A DNA stretch of 64,000 nt from Streptomyces resistomycificus (lineage in GTDB: Bacteria > Actinomycetota > Actinomycetes > Streptomycetales > Streptomycetaceae). The position numbers and the translations under genes were made by a program. Positions within the stretch are counted from its first letter, which is position 1. Each line of letters starts with the position of its first letter. The notes below the pieces were generated by a model, which was given only the letters and a program-made list of their open reading frames with translations, ran no database searches and was not told where the DNA came from. This document shows positions 44,358 through 53,157 of the stretch, one piece after another. The stretch is from assembly GCF_001514265.1 (NCBI RefSeq), contig NZ_KQ948996.1, positions 248,001 to 312,000 of the forward strand. The letters are read 5' to 3'.

Positions 44358-45074
44358 ATGCCACGAAGCGACACCACACATCCCCGTCCTGTCTGGTACT
44401 TCTCCGAATATGCGCCGGTCGGCATCGACTTGGGCAGCAAAGCCGCAGTCGCTGCCTACGACCGCAACCAGGGCACTGACCCGCAAGCTGACGACGCGCT
44501 GCTGGACCGCTTGGGCGTCAGCGAAGGCACCCAACTGGTCGATCTCGCGTGCGGTACCGGGTCACTGGCTGTCCAGGCCGCACGGCGCGGGGCCGTCGCG
44601 CATGGTGTGGATGTCTCCGAGGAAATGCTGGCCTTCGCCAAGGCGCGGGCTGATCGGTTCGGTGTTGCGCCGCAATGGCACCACGCCGGCTTTCTCGACT
44701 ACGCCCACCAAGGCCCTCTCGCCGACGTGGTGACCACGAAGTCGGCCCTGCACCAGCTCCCGGACTTCTGGAAGCAGCAGGCCCTGCTCAACGCAGCCGG
44801 GATGCTCCGTCGTGGCGGGGTCTTCTACCTGTGGGACGTGATCTTCAGTTTCGAGCCCTCCAGCGCAGAGACACACCTGCAACAGTGGATCGATGCAGCA
44901 GGCCGCCCGGACGGCGAGGGCTTCACCGAGGCCGACTTCGAAGCCCATGTCCGCGAGGAGTTCTCCTCCTACGCCTGGATCGTCGAGGGCATGCTGCAAC
45001 GCGCCGGGTTCGACATAGTCTCCCGCGCCTTTCCTCGTCCCACTCATGCAGAGTTCTGCTGCCGCCGCCGGTAG
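44358..45074 (+). CDS. Class I SAM-dependent methyltransferase
   Basis: A 238-aa enzyme. VSEGTQLVDLACGTGSLAVQAARRGAVAHGVDVSEEMLAFAKARA is motif I, DVVTTKSALHQLPDFWKQQALLNAAGMLRRGGVFYLWDVIFSF covers motifs II-III. The N-terminus (VWYFSEYAPVGIDLGSKAAVAAYDRNQGT) and the C-terminal IVEGMLQRAGFDIVSRAF are like those of small-molecule methyltransferases. It is divergent from the IlvY-like regulator across 74 bp, so is the probable target. Substrate not readable. Confidence 0.85.
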   Translation: MPRSDTTHPRPVWYFSEYAPVGIDLGSKAAVAAYDRNQGTDPQADDALLDRLGVSEGTQLVDLACGTGSLAVQAARRGAVAHGVDVSEEMLAFAKARADRFGVAPQWHHAGFLDYAHQGPLADVVTTKSALHQLPDFWKQQALLNAAGMLRRGGVFYLWDVIFSFEPSSAETHLQQWIDAAGRPDGEGFTEADFEAHVREEFSSYAWIVEGMLQRAGFDIVSRAFPRPTHAEFCCRRR

Positions 45075-45120
45075 CGGCTCAGCACGGTGGATGGGCTTGT
45101 GTGCAGAGCCGGTGCCCTCG

Positions 45121-45914
45121 GTCGCCGGGTGACGGTCACGGCGTCGACTTCGTCTTCCGGCCGCAGCCGACGATCTACCTCGTGTGGGCGCTGGGGGATG
45201 AGGAGACCCGGCGGGTGATCGAGGCCGCGCACGAGCGGGCGATCGAGTGAGGTCTGCGAGGCGCTGGGGCTGGCGACCGAGCCGCGCACCGTCACCCCCG
45301 GGCGCCGGCCGGTCATGGAGATCGCCGGGGTGCCGCACGAGCTGATCCGCTGGACCGCCCGGCGCAGCGACCAGATCGCCGCCTGCCTCGCGGACCTGGA
45401 GCACGAGTACGTCACCGCCGTTGACGACGACGGCGAGCTGAAGCCGGCTGCGTCCCGGGCCCCGCGCCAGGACGCGGGGAAGGGGGAAGTACCCCGCATC
45501 CCGCCGCAGTACGAGCGAGCTGTCCTCGCCGGTGCCGTGGTGCGGGAGCAGCTGCGCACCACCACCGCCACCCGCGTGCTGCGGGGCCGGGCGCACGACG
45601 TCGTCGCGCACCAGCAGGCGGCGATGCCCGAGCAACTGCTCGCGCCCCCGGCCGCCGCCCCCGAGCACGACGACCGGGACCCGGAGACCGGACCCCCGGA
45701 GGCGATCGACCTGACGGCGCTGCGGGCCCTGAAGGAGTCGCGCACGGACGTGGAAGCCCTCGACCTCACCGCCGAACGGCTACGCCACCTCCGGGACGCC
45801 TTCACCGTGGCACGCCCACCCCGGGCACCGGGCGCTCCTGGCACTCGCAGCCCCCCCAACGCCACTTCGGACACCGTTCCCCCTCTGCTGTCCCCGCCGA
45901 CCGTCGGACCGTAA
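45121..45914 (+). pseudogene. MobF/TrwC-type conjugative relaxase, fragmented
   Basis: Two frames: GDGHGVDFVFRPQPTIYLVWALGDEETRRVIEAAHERAIE (to a stop at 45250) matches the TrwC relaxase core (G.DL.F...S...LWAL.D...R.....AH..A). It is followed from about 45252 by VCEALGLATEPRTVTPGRRPVMEIAGVPHELIRWTARRSDQIAACLADLEHEYV... and a charged C-terminal segment (199 codons open to 45914). The catalytic tyrosines and helicase are missing. This is debris of an integrated plasmid or conjugative element. Confidence 0.65.
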
Positions 45915-45926
45915 GCAGCCCTGGTT

Positions 45927-45963
45927 GAAGCCCTCGGCACCTGCATCAGCGGCCGAGGGCTTC
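45927..45963 (+). terminator. Strong hairpin after the relaxase remnant
   Basis: A perfect 12-bp stem (GAAGCCCTCGGC / GCCGAGGGCTTC) with a 13-base loop begins 12 bp past the stop at 45914. Confidence 0.75.
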
Positions 45964-46112
45964 ACCATGAGGGTCGGGCGGGTGCGGCAGTCGCCGCCCG
46001 GCAGCGACTTCGCGGCCGGTGACCTTGTCGCCGGGGCGTGGTGCGCCGCCCGGACCCCGAGCCGTGCGGGGCCTGCGCTCGCGGAGAGTTCGACGTGCCG
46101 CCGCAACGGCCG

Positions 46113-46496
46113 CTACACCGAACGCGGCATCTGGGAAGTCGACGGCTTCGGCGCGCAGTTGCTCTTGCTGCCCCGTGGGAAGACCGCTTCGGTGAGCACC
46201 ATCAGGCCACCGCCATCAGGCATTTCGGTGACGGTGTGTCCGAGTTGGACCAGCAGCCCTGCTACTGCGGCCTGCACGATCACCCTCATGCTGTCGTCGC
46301 TTGCTGCATGGCCTGCCTGGTCACGGCTGAGCGCGGTGAACCCGTCCGAGGCCGTCCAGCTGACCAGAGCGCCTGCGGACACCTCGGTCACCCGCAGTCC
46401 CGGAACCCGGCTGTCCACGTCGCCGAGCACCTGGAAGCTGGCCTGGACCAGGCAAGAGCTCACCTGGGTAACGAGTTCAGCCGGGGTGCACGACAC
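46113..46496 (-). CDS. Hypothetical protein, 127 aa
   Basis: From a GTG at 46496. The peptide CTPAELVTQVSSCLVQASFQVLGDVDSRVPGLRVTEVSAGALVSWTASDGFTALSRDQAGHA...MRVIVQAAVAGLLVQLGHTVTEMPDGGGLMVL has a consistent alpha-beta pattern and codon bias. Close relatives are seen in Streptomyces elements, but no domain is named. Its location between relaxase and stress-protein remnants suggests that it belongs to the same mobile DNA. Confidence 0.6.
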   Translation of the reverse strand: MSCTPAELVTQVSSCLVQASFQVLGDVDSRVPGLRVTEVSAGALVSWTASDGFTALSRDQAGHAASDDSMRVIVQAAVAGLLVQLGHTVTEMPDGGGLMVLTEAVFPRGSKSNCAPKPSTSQMPRSV

Positions 46497-46690
46497 GCAG
46501 ATCGCCTGCCCACGCGAAGCACGATCATGCCACCGAGCTGCAAGGCGCCTGTTCGGACGGCGGGCAGGACGCGGGGGACCGGGGCGACGGCGACCGGCGG
46601 GCCGCTGGGTGGCCCGCCGTACACGCTGACGGCTCCCCTCCTGCGAACAGGGAAGGGAGCCGTCCAGGTGGGTCCGGAGGCGCTATGCCT

Positions 46691-46858
46691 TCAGCGGGTC
46701 GCGTGACGGTGCGAATGCCGGTTGCCTGTGACGAGGCGGTAAAGGGCGAGCAGGATGACGGACCCGGCGATTGCGGCGATCCAGGTGGAGAGGTCGAAGA
46801 ACCCGTCGATGGAGTCGACGCCGAAGATGACCTTGCCGAAGATCTGCCCTGGCCAACT
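46691..46858 (-). pseudogene. GlsB/YeaQ/YmgE membrane protein, C-terminal fragment
   Basis: The end KVIFGVDSIDGFFDLSTWIAAIAGSVILLALYRLVTGNRHSHRH matches the last third of GlsB/YeaQ/YmgE stress-response membrane proteins. The first two helices and start are gone. Confidence 0.6.
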
Positions 46859-47109
46859 GCCCGATCCGGTCGGCTCTGGCCTTCGCCGGCAGTGAGCCGG
46901 TGGGCCGAGGCCCGGGATGCTGCCTGTGGCCTCCTGGCCGAGGTGCAGGCCGTTCACGGGCTCCCGGTGACGGAGCGTGCGATGGGCGTGGTGGCGCTGG
47001 TGGTCAGCGAAGCGACGTGAGCCGGTGGGCAAGCGCATCAGCTGCCATCGTGCTGGCCGACGATCCCGGCGGGCTGCCTGATGTGAGGGGACCGGGCTGC
47101 CGGTATTGG

Positions 47110-48444
47110 TTACTGGGCCGTGGAGTGCTTGCGGTGGGGGTCCAGCCGGAAGTCGGGACAGTCGCGGTTTTGGCATGCTCCCGGGCCCCACACGGGGACG
47201 AATACGCCGAGGGTCTTGTGGCGGTGGACCGCGGCCGGTGTGGGCTTCTTGCAGGTCGGACATGCGTACGATTCAGACTTGCGTTTCACTTTGACCATTT
47301 TTTTACGATATGCCCGTATCGACGTGTCGGGAAGTGCCCCGTCTTCTCGCTGGCCTGAGTGCCGGCCGGTTTCAGTGTCCGGGCCTGATGAACCGGTGGG
47401 GGGCTCGGGCCCCTCCGCCACAGGTGGTGAGCCGGGCTGCTCGGTGGCTTTCGCGGCGCCGTTCTGTGCGTCGGTCTGTTCGGGAGTGCCTGCCGGGGCG
47501 GGTCGTCTGATGCTGAGCAGCACGGAACCGGCCAGGACGATGACGATGACTGCGAGGCTGATCGGTGAGGGTATTTCCGGGATGCTGGGGCTGATCATCT
47601 TGTGGGATGCCTGGAGGATGAGCTTGAGACCGATGAAGGCCAGGATGATCGCGAGGCCCTTGTTGAGGTAGTGGAAGCGGTCCAGGAGGCCGGCGAGCAT
47701 GAAGTAGAGGGCCCGCAGGCCGAGGATGGCGAACGCGTTGCTGGTGTAGACGATGAAGGCGTCATCGCTGACCGCGAGGACGGCCGGGACACTGTCGACG
47801 GCGAAGATCAGGTCGGCGGCCTCGATCGCGGCGACCACCGCGAGCAGCGGGGTCGCCATCCGTTGGCCGGCCTCTTTGACGAAGAACTTCGCCCCGGCGT
47901 ACTCGTCCCGCACGGGGATGATCTTGCGGAGCATCCGTACGGCGAAGCTCTTTCCCGGGTCGAAGCTCTCCTGTTCGTCCTTGAGGAGCTTGTAGGTGCT
48001 GTAGAAGAGGACCGCCGCGAAGGCGAACAGCACCGCGGTGAAGCGGCTGACCACGGCCACGCCGAGGGAGAGGAAGATCCCGCGGAAGACGAGCGCGCCG
48101 ATGACGCCGAAGAACAGCACGCGGTGCTGGTAGGCGCGGGGCACCTTGAAATACGCGAAGATCACGGCGAAGACGAAGAGGTTGTCGACCGACAGGCTTT
48201 TCTCCAGCAGCCAGGCTGTCGTGTACTCGGTGCCGGCCGTGGCGCCGAGGACGAGGAAGACAACCGCGCCGAACATCAGGGCGAGGCTCACCCACAGGCC
48301 GCTCCAGGCGGCTGCCTCCTTGAACAGGATGACGTGCGCGGTGCGGTGGGACAGCAGGTCTACCGCCAGCGACACGATCACCGTCGCGGCGAACGCCCCC
48401 CACAGCCAGAGCGGGACCTCAAGCACGCCGAACACCTTCACCAC
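47110..48444 (-). CDS. TerC-family membrane protein with a C-terminal zinc-ribbon-like tail
   Basis: A 444-aa protein. Residues about 1-310 are a TerC/Alx-type integral membrane domain with the acidic helix motifs SLSVDNLFVFAVIFAYFKVP and EAADLIFAVDSVPAVLAVSDDAFIVYTSNAFAILGLRALYF. TerC members move Mn2+ or protect against tellurite and oxidative stress. The end has a Pro/Gly linker and SYACPTCKKPTPAAVHRHKTLGVFVPVWGPGACQNRDCPDF, four cysteines as CxxC and CxxxxC. It starts near GTG 48444; no clear SD. It is divergent from the CNNM pair. Confidence 0.9.
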   Translation of the reverse strand: MVKVFGVLEVPLWLWGAFAATVIVSLAVDLLSHRTAHVILFKEAAAWSGLWVSLALMFGAVVFLVLGATAGTEYTTAWLLEKSLSVDNLFVFAVIFAYFKVPRAYQHRVLFFGVIGALVFRGIFLSLGVAVVSRFTAVLFAFAAVLFYSTYKLLKDEQESFDPGKSFAVRMLRKIIPVRDEYAGAKFFVKEAGQRMATPLLAVVAAIEAADLIFAVDSVPAVLAVSDDAFIVYTSNAFAILGLRALYFMLAGLLDRFHYLNKGLAIILAFIGLKLILQASHKMISPSIPEIPSPISLAVIVIVLAGSVLLSIRRPAPAGTPEQTDAQNGAAKATEQPGSPPVAEGPEPPTGSSGPDTETGRHSGQREDGALPDTSIRAYRKKMVKVKRKSESYACPTCKKPTPAAVHRHKTLGVFVPVWGPGACQNRDCPDFRLDPHRKHSTAQ

Positions 48445-48487
48445 GGCCGGCGCGAAATGCGTCGGCCCCTATACAGGAGTGTCCGCC

Positions 48488-48607
48488 ATGGCGCCCCCGG
48501 GAGCATGCGGAGCGGGCGAGAACCTGTCACACCCTCTGTCCGTCATCTACTTCGCGAACCGCGCCCTGCCCCACCTGCCGGTCTTGGGCATCATCTGGCT
48601 CGGGTAG
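48488..48607 (+). CDS. Candidate small ORF, 39 aa
   Basis: The ATG at 48488 has AGGAG exactly 7 bp upstream. The peptide ends with a hydrophobic run (VIYFANRALPHLPVLGIIWLG). A hairpin (48619-48652) follows within 12 bp of the stop. It could be a small membrane peptide or a leader ORF that senses something for the flanking metal-transport genes; no family known. Confidence 0.45.
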   Translation: MAPPGACGAGENLSHPLSVIYFANRALPHLPVLGIIWLG

Positions 48608-48618
48608 CCACCCGTGAC

Positions 48619-48652
48619 AACGCCCGAGGCCTGGCCGGGTCCGACGGGCGTT
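48619..48652 (+). terminator. Hairpin after the small ORF
   Basis: AACGCCCG and CGGGCGTT form an 8-bp stem with an 18-base loop, followed by AAAAG. It may end transcription of the small ORF or act as an attenuator ahead of the CNNM genes. Confidence 0.5.
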
Positions 48653-48750
48653 AAAAGTCCAGGGACGTACCGTGACCCAGCCGCCCCGAAGCAGCTTTAC
48701 TGTTCCTTTACTATGGGGTGGGGGACAATCCCTCTCCCGACGAAGACGTT

Positions 48751-48772
48751 CCGCCCCCGGTGCCGGGGGCGG
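48751..48772 (+). promoter_or_regulatory. GC hairpin in the CNNM leader
   Basis: A perfect inverted repeat CCGCCCCCGG / CCGGGGGCGG with a 2-base centre lies 100 bp upstream of the CNNM start, followed by a tiny frame (ATG at 48781, 9 codons). It could regulate the operon by attenuation, but no known riboswitch fold was recognised. Confidence 0.45.
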
Positions 48773-48873
48773 CTGAGTAGATGAAGGAGTGGCAGACCCT
48801 CAATGGGTGAGCCTCCCAGTACGAGCCGTGCCATACCCCGCCCGACAGAGAGCTGCGAATCGGGGGTGGCACG

Positions 48874-50205
48874 GTGACCGAGATCCTGCTGCTCCTGCTC
48901 GCTCTGGCGCTGACGCTCGCGTGCGCGGTATTCGTCGCGGCGGAGTTTTCCCTGACCACTGTCGAGCGCGCTGACCTCGAGCGCGCAGCTGAGGCTGGTG
49001 AGCGTGGCGCCGACAGTGCGCTGAAGGCGGTCAAGCGGCTGACCTTCCAGCTTTCCGGTGCCCAGCTGGGCATCACTGTGACCTCGCTGGTGATCGGTAT
49101 GCTCGCCGAGCCGTCTCTGGCCGCGCTGCTGCGCGGTCCGCTGACCACGATCGGTCTCGCGGGCGCGGCCTCCACAATCGCCACCGTCCTCGGCGTCGCC
49201 GTCTCCACCGTGGTGCTGATGGTTGTCGGTGAGCTGGTGCCGAAGAACTGGGCTATCTCCCGGCCGCTGGCCGTGGCCAAGGTCGTCGCCACCCCGCAGC
49301 GCAGCTTCACGGCCGTGTTCGGACCCTTCATCGAGCACCTGAACAACACCGCCAACCGTTTCGTACGCCGCCTCGGCCTGGAGCCGGCCGAAGAGCTCGC
49401 CCACGCCCGCAGCCCGCAGGAGCTGGTGGCGCTGGTCCGGCACTCCGCCGCCCAGGGCGCGCTGGAGAAGGACTCCGCCGAGCTGTTCGTGCGCACCCTT
49501 CACCTGGGTGAGCTGACGGCCGAGAACGTCATGACCCCGCGGGTGGACGTCAAGGCCCTCGAAGCCCACGCCAGCGCCGCGGACGCGGTCGACCTCACGC
49601 ACGCCACCGGCCTGTCCCGCTTCCCCGTCTACCGCGACAGCCTCGACGAGATCATCGGCACCGTCCACATCCGCGACGTCCTCGCCCTGGACGAGGACAA
49701 GCGCGACGGCACACAGGTCACCGACCTGATGACGCCGCCGCTGCTGGTGCCCGACAGCCTGCCCGTCGACACCCTCCTGGGCAGGCTGCGCACGGCGCGC
49801 ACCATGGCCGTGGTCATCGACGAATACGGCGGCACCGCCGGCGTCGCCACCGCCGAGGACATCATCGAAGAGGTCGTCGGCGAGGTCCGCGACGAACACG
49901 ACCCCCAAGAGGCCCCCGACCTGCTCCCGCGGCCCGACACTGACGACGGCCGGCCCGTCTGGGAGGCCGACGGCAGCGTCCGCACCGATGAGCTCGCCGA
50001 GATCGGCCTGAGCGCCGAGGACGGCCCGTACGAAACCCTCGCTGGTTTGACCGCCACCCTCCTTGAGCGCATCCCGAAGCCTGGAGACACCGTGCACTTC
50101 GACGGATGGGACATCACCGTCCTCGACGTCGACCACCATCGCGCCGACCGCCTCACCCTCACCGCCCCCGCCGCGGACCGTGCCGAGCAGGAGAGTGCCC
50201 GATGA
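48874..50205 (+). CDS. CNNM/CorC-type membrane transporter (DUF21, CBS pair, CorC domain)
   Basis: A 443-aa protein. The membrane DUF21 part (MTEILLLLLALALTLACAVFVAAEFSLTTVERADLE ... AQLGITVTSLVIGMLAEPSL ... VGELVPKNWAISRP) has three to four helices. Two CBS domains follow (NVMTPRVDVKALEAHASAADAVDL... and DLMTPPLLVPDSLPVDTLLGRLR...), then a C-terminal CorC/HlyC domain. CNNM proteins export or handle Mg2+ and other divalent cations. The GTG start at 48874 follows GGGGGTGG. The next gene overlaps it by 4 bp. Confidence 0.9.
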   Translation: MTEILLLLLALALTLACAVFVAAEFSLTTVERADLERAAEAGERGADSALKAVKRLTFQLSGAQLGITVTSLVIGMLAEPSLAALLRGPLTTIGLAGAASTIATVLGVAVSTVVLMVVGELVPKNWAISRPLAVAKVVATPQRSFTAVFGPFIEHLNNTANRFVRRLGLEPAEELAHARSPQELVALVRHSAAQGALEKDSAELFVRTLHLGELTAENVMTPRVDVKALEAHASAADAVDLTHATGLSRFPVYRDSLDEIIGTVHIRDVLALDEDKRDGTQVTDLMTPPLLVPDSLPVDTLLGRLRTARTMAVVIDEYGGTAGVATAEDIIEEVVGEVRDEHDPQEAPDLLPRPDTDDGRPVWEADGSVRTDELAEIGLSAEDGPYETLAGLTATLLERIPKPGDTVHFDGWDITVLDVDHHRADRLTLTAPAADRAEQESAR

Positions 50206-51218
50206 CCACCATTCAACTGCTCATCGGCGCCCTGACCCTGCTGACCAACGCCTTCTTCGTCGGCGCCGAATTCGCCCTGATCTCGGTACGCCGCAGCCAG
50301 ATCGAACCCAAGGCCCAGGCCGGCAACAAGCGCGCCAGGACCGCACTGTGGGGGGTGGAGCACCTGTCGGCGATGATGGCCACCGCCCAGCTGGGCATCA
50401 CCGTCTCCTCCCTCGTGCTCGGCGCCGTGGCCGAGCCGGCCATCGCCCACCTGTTGGAACCGCCCTTCCACGCCATCGGGGTGCCCGAGGGGCTGATCCA
50501 CCCGATCGCCTTTGTCATCGCCCTGACGCTCGCGACGTACCTGCACATGCTCTTCGGCGAGATGGTCCCCAAGAACATCGCCCTGGCCGCCCCGGTGCCC
50601 ACGGCACTGTTCCTCGGCCCGCCGCTGGTCGCCCTCACCCGCGCGCTCAGGCCGTTCATCTTTGGCATCAACGCCTTCGCCAACACCCTGCTGCGCCTGC
50701 TGAAGGTCGAGCCCAAGGACGAAGTCGCCGCCGTCTACACCGACGACGAACTCGCCCGCCTCGTCGCCGACTCCAGTCAGGCCGGCCTCCTCGATCCCGC
50801 CGACGCCGACCGCCTGCACGACGCCCTGGAGCTGGGCACCCGCCCGGTCGGCGAGGTCCTGGTGCCGCTGGCCCGGATGAGCACGGTCGACCAGCGCGTC
50901 ACTCCCGCCCAGCTGGAGAAGGCCGCGACAGGTGCCGGCTACTCCCGGATGCCCGTCGTCGGCCCCGGGGGCACGATCATGGGCTACCTGCACATCAAGG
51001 ACGCCATCGGCGTGCCCGAACGGCACAAGCCCTTCCCCCGCACCGCACTGCATCCCGTGACCCGCGTGCAGATCGACACCCCGCTCGACGACGCCCTCAC
51101 CGCGATGCGGGCAGGCGGCACCCACCTCGCCGCCGTCACCGGCGACAAGGGCACCGTGATCGGCTTCGTCACCATGGAAGACGTCCTGACCGAACTCGTC
51201 GGCCCCACACTCGCATGA
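50202..51218 (+). CDS. CNNM-family transporter, shorter paralogue
   Basis: A 338-aa protein with the same DUF21 region (FFVGAEFALISVRRSQIEPKAQAGNKRA, AQLGITVSSLVLGAVAEPAI, FGEMVPKNIALAAP) and a CBS pair (VGEVLVPLARMSTVDQRV..., ALHPVTRVQIDTPLDDAL), but it lacks the C-terminal CorC domain of its partner. Its ATG overlaps the stop of the first gene (ATGA), so the two are translationally coupled and may form a heteromer. Confidence 0.9.
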   Translation: MTTIQLLIGALTLLTNAFFVGAEFALISVRRSQIEPKAQAGNKRARTALWGVEHLSAMMATAQLGITVSSLVLGAVAEPAIAHLLEPPFHAIGVPEGLIHPIAFVIALTLATYLHMLFGEMVPKNIALAAPVPTALFLGPPLVALTRALRPFIFGINAFANTLLRLLKVEPKDEVAAVYTDDELARLVADSSQAGLLDPADADRLHDALELGTRPVGEVLVPLARMSTVDQRVTPAQLEKAATGAGYSRMPVVGPGGTIMGYLHIKDAIGVPERHKPFPRTALHPVTRVQIDTPLDDALTAMRAGGTHLAAVTGDKGTVIGFVTMEDVLTELVGPTLA

Positions 51219-51841
51219 CCGGCTCAGCCCAGACGCGGGGGGATGTCGGCGTCGTCCGCCGCGGGCATCCCCGCAGGAGGGAGCCGGTGCGATGTCGGGG
51301 GTACGGGCTGAGCTGAGCATGGGTGTCGACGTGGCCCTCCGGGTCTTCCTCCAGGAACGTCGACGCCCCTTGCACAGGCCGCCTGATCACCCCGTTACGC
51401 GGCAGGCGCGGCAAGGCGTTGCTCAGCCTTCCCGTGGTTCGACTGGGCCAGCCGCCTGGGCACCTGCACCCTTAGGTGCCGCGAGCACGATCAGGACTGC
51501 AGCGGCAGCGATACAGCCGAAGCTGACGCTCGTGCAGGCCATAACCGTCTCGTAGGAGGCGTCCGCGATCCACCGGTCGCCCACACCCCCCACGCCACCC
51601 GGTCGGCCCTCTACCTACTGTGCGCCGACGACACCGTCGATCTCGCCGACGCTCTCGCGCGTCGGGTCTGGAGCTCCCGGCCCAGCGAGGGCAGGGACGA
51701 TCGCAGGGCCGAGCACAGGGAAACGGAGGATCTGCTACGCCGCTTCACCCATCAGCTCCGGCAAGAGATAGCCAGGACATAGTCTCAGCTGGTTGTTTGC
51801 GCCGGTTCTGGCCGAGGAGATGACGCTGTCCTTGAGGACCT
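51219..51841. other. Mostly gene-free, with two possible fragments
   Basis: A leftward frame near 51470-51600 encodes one membrane helix (TSVSFGCIAAAAVLIVLAAPKG), perhaps the end of an MFS gene. A rightward frame ending at 51782 encodes YLLCADDTVDLADALARRVWSS...RRFTHQLRQEI, an acidic-helical C-terminus that I cannot name. Neither has a start with an SD. Confidence 0.35.
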
Positions 51842-51979
51842 TCAGTCCCGTGCGGCTTCTCGGGAGTCGGGCTGGCCGCTCCGGCGGGAGGCCCGGCGGG
51901 TGATGCGCCTGATCATGATGGTGATGGCGGCCCAACTGATCAGTGAGTGGGTGTTCTTGAACCCGTAGCCCTGTCTGAC
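51842..51979 (-). pseudogene. IS5-type transposase tail
   Basis: GFKNTHSLISWAAITIMIRRITRRASR resembles the final helix of IS5/IS4-type transposases (...H...W...I.MM.RRL.R). Only about 40 residues remain. Confidence 0.4.
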
Positions 51980-52000
51980 TCCAGTTGACAAGATCAACCC

Positions 52001-52537
52001 ATGAGTCAGCACTCGGTGTCCTTGGACAAGATCGCGTTTGATGACTGGCGGGCCATTCACTCGTGGGCCTGTCTCCCAGAGGCTTGTCGTTTCCAGCCTT
52101 GGGGACCGAACACTGAGGACCAGACACGCGATTTCGTGAAGGCCGCAGTCGAGGCTTGGTCGAGCACACCCCAGCAGAGGTTCGCCCATGTAGCGCGCTT
52201 CGGGGACGACGTTGTTGGTGTGGGCGAGCTGCATGTCCGCAGTCACACGCAGCGCCAGGGCGAGATCTCCTACATCGTGCATCCTCGGGTATGGGGGCAA
52301 GGCGTTGGCACAGGAATCGGGCGCCAGCTTCTGCAACGCGGCTTCGTTGAGTTGGGGCTTCATCGAATCTTCGCCACCTGTGACCCGCGGAATCTCGGCT
52401 CCGCCCGAGTGCTGGCCAAGCTCGGTATGACGTACGAGGGGCGACTTCGACACACGGCATGGATACGGGACGGCTGGCGGGACTCCCTGACGTTCAGCAT
52501 TCTCGAAGAGGAATGGCGTGCTGAAGACTCGGAGTGA
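52001..52537 (+). CDS. GNAT-family N-acetyltransferase
   Basis: A 178-aa protein. The acetyl-CoA fold is shown by GVGELHVRSHTQRQGEISYIVHPRVWGQGVGTGIGRQLLQRGFVELGLHRIFATCDPRNLGSARVLAKLGMTYEGRLR, with the Q/RGxGxG/A-type loop QGVGTG and the NxxSxxVLxKLGM signature of RimJ/RimL-like enzymes. These acetylate proteins or small amines. The gene lies between two transposase tails in the opposite orientation, suggesting that it arrived with mobile DNA. Confidence 0.87.
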   Translation: MSQHSVSLDKIAFDDWRAIHSWACLPEACRFQPWGPNTEDQTRDFVKAAVEAWSSTPQQRFAHVARFGDDVVGVGELHVRSHTQRQGEISYIVHPRVWGQGVGTGIGRQLLQRGFVELGLHRIFATCDPRNLGSARVLAKLGMTYEGRLRHTAWIRDGWRDSLTFSILEEEWRAEDSE

Positions 52538-52599
52538 TGCCGGCGTAGAGACGGTCGGTTCACGAAGTGGAGCCGCGCTTCTTGGCCCAGTTGTCGGTG

Positions 52600-52745
52600 C
52601 CGGGGGCTCTTGCGGGTGAGGCGTCGGGTCATCGTGGTGATGAGTGCCCAGTTCAGGTGTGCTTCGAATTGCTGGGGCAGACGTTCGTAGTCGCGTGCGT
52701 TGCGGCGTGCGTTCATGTACCAACCGATCGATCCCGGTTCGCCGC
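52600..52745 (-). pseudogene. IS5-type transposase tail
   Basis: The minus-strand peptide WYMNARRNARDYERLPQQFEAHLNWALITTMTRRLTRK is the well-known end of IS5-family transposases. The DDE core is missing. Confidence 0.6.
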
Positions 52746-52904
52746 GGTCGGTCGGATTCGGTCCGGTCAGCGATCCTTGGTCGGCTGGGACAGCACAGCC
52801 TTCCACCCCGGCCCCGTTCGGCTTCAGTACCCACCCACGGGACCAGACCAACCCACTCACGAGGCATCCGGCCCAGACCGAGGTATGTGACTTCCCCACC
52901 AACT

Positions 52905-53065
52905 GAGACGACCTCGTGGTGGGTGAGGATCCATCGTTTGACGCTGGCCTCGGCGGTGAGCTGGACGACGGTGAGGGCTCCGGTGGAGCGGGTCGACGTG
53001 CCGGCCAGGAGGCGTTGTATTGCCGCGTGGATGGCGTCGCGTTCGGCTGTGCGGTCGATGCTCAT
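52905..53065 (-). pseudogene. DNA-binding-type gene, N-terminal fragment
   Basis: From ATG 53065: MSIDRTAERDAIHAAIQRLLAGTSTRSTGALTVVQLTAEASVKRWILTHHE. The STGALTVVQL..EA.VKRW.LTH part recurs in Streptomyces transposon-associated HTH proteins, which continue with a coiled coil; here the match ends at LTHH. Confidence 0.5.
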
Positions 53066-53157
53066 GGCGGGAGCTTCTGGTGGTTGTCTTGGCCACGGAG
53101 CCTGCACCTGTTGAGTGACTCACCAATCCGGCGCGTCGCAGCTGGCACGCTGTGTCC

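Noticed and set aside
48445..48487. yybP-ykoY (Mn2+) riboswitch ahead of TerC
   Set aside because: The conserved bases of that riboswitch could not be found by eye in the leader.
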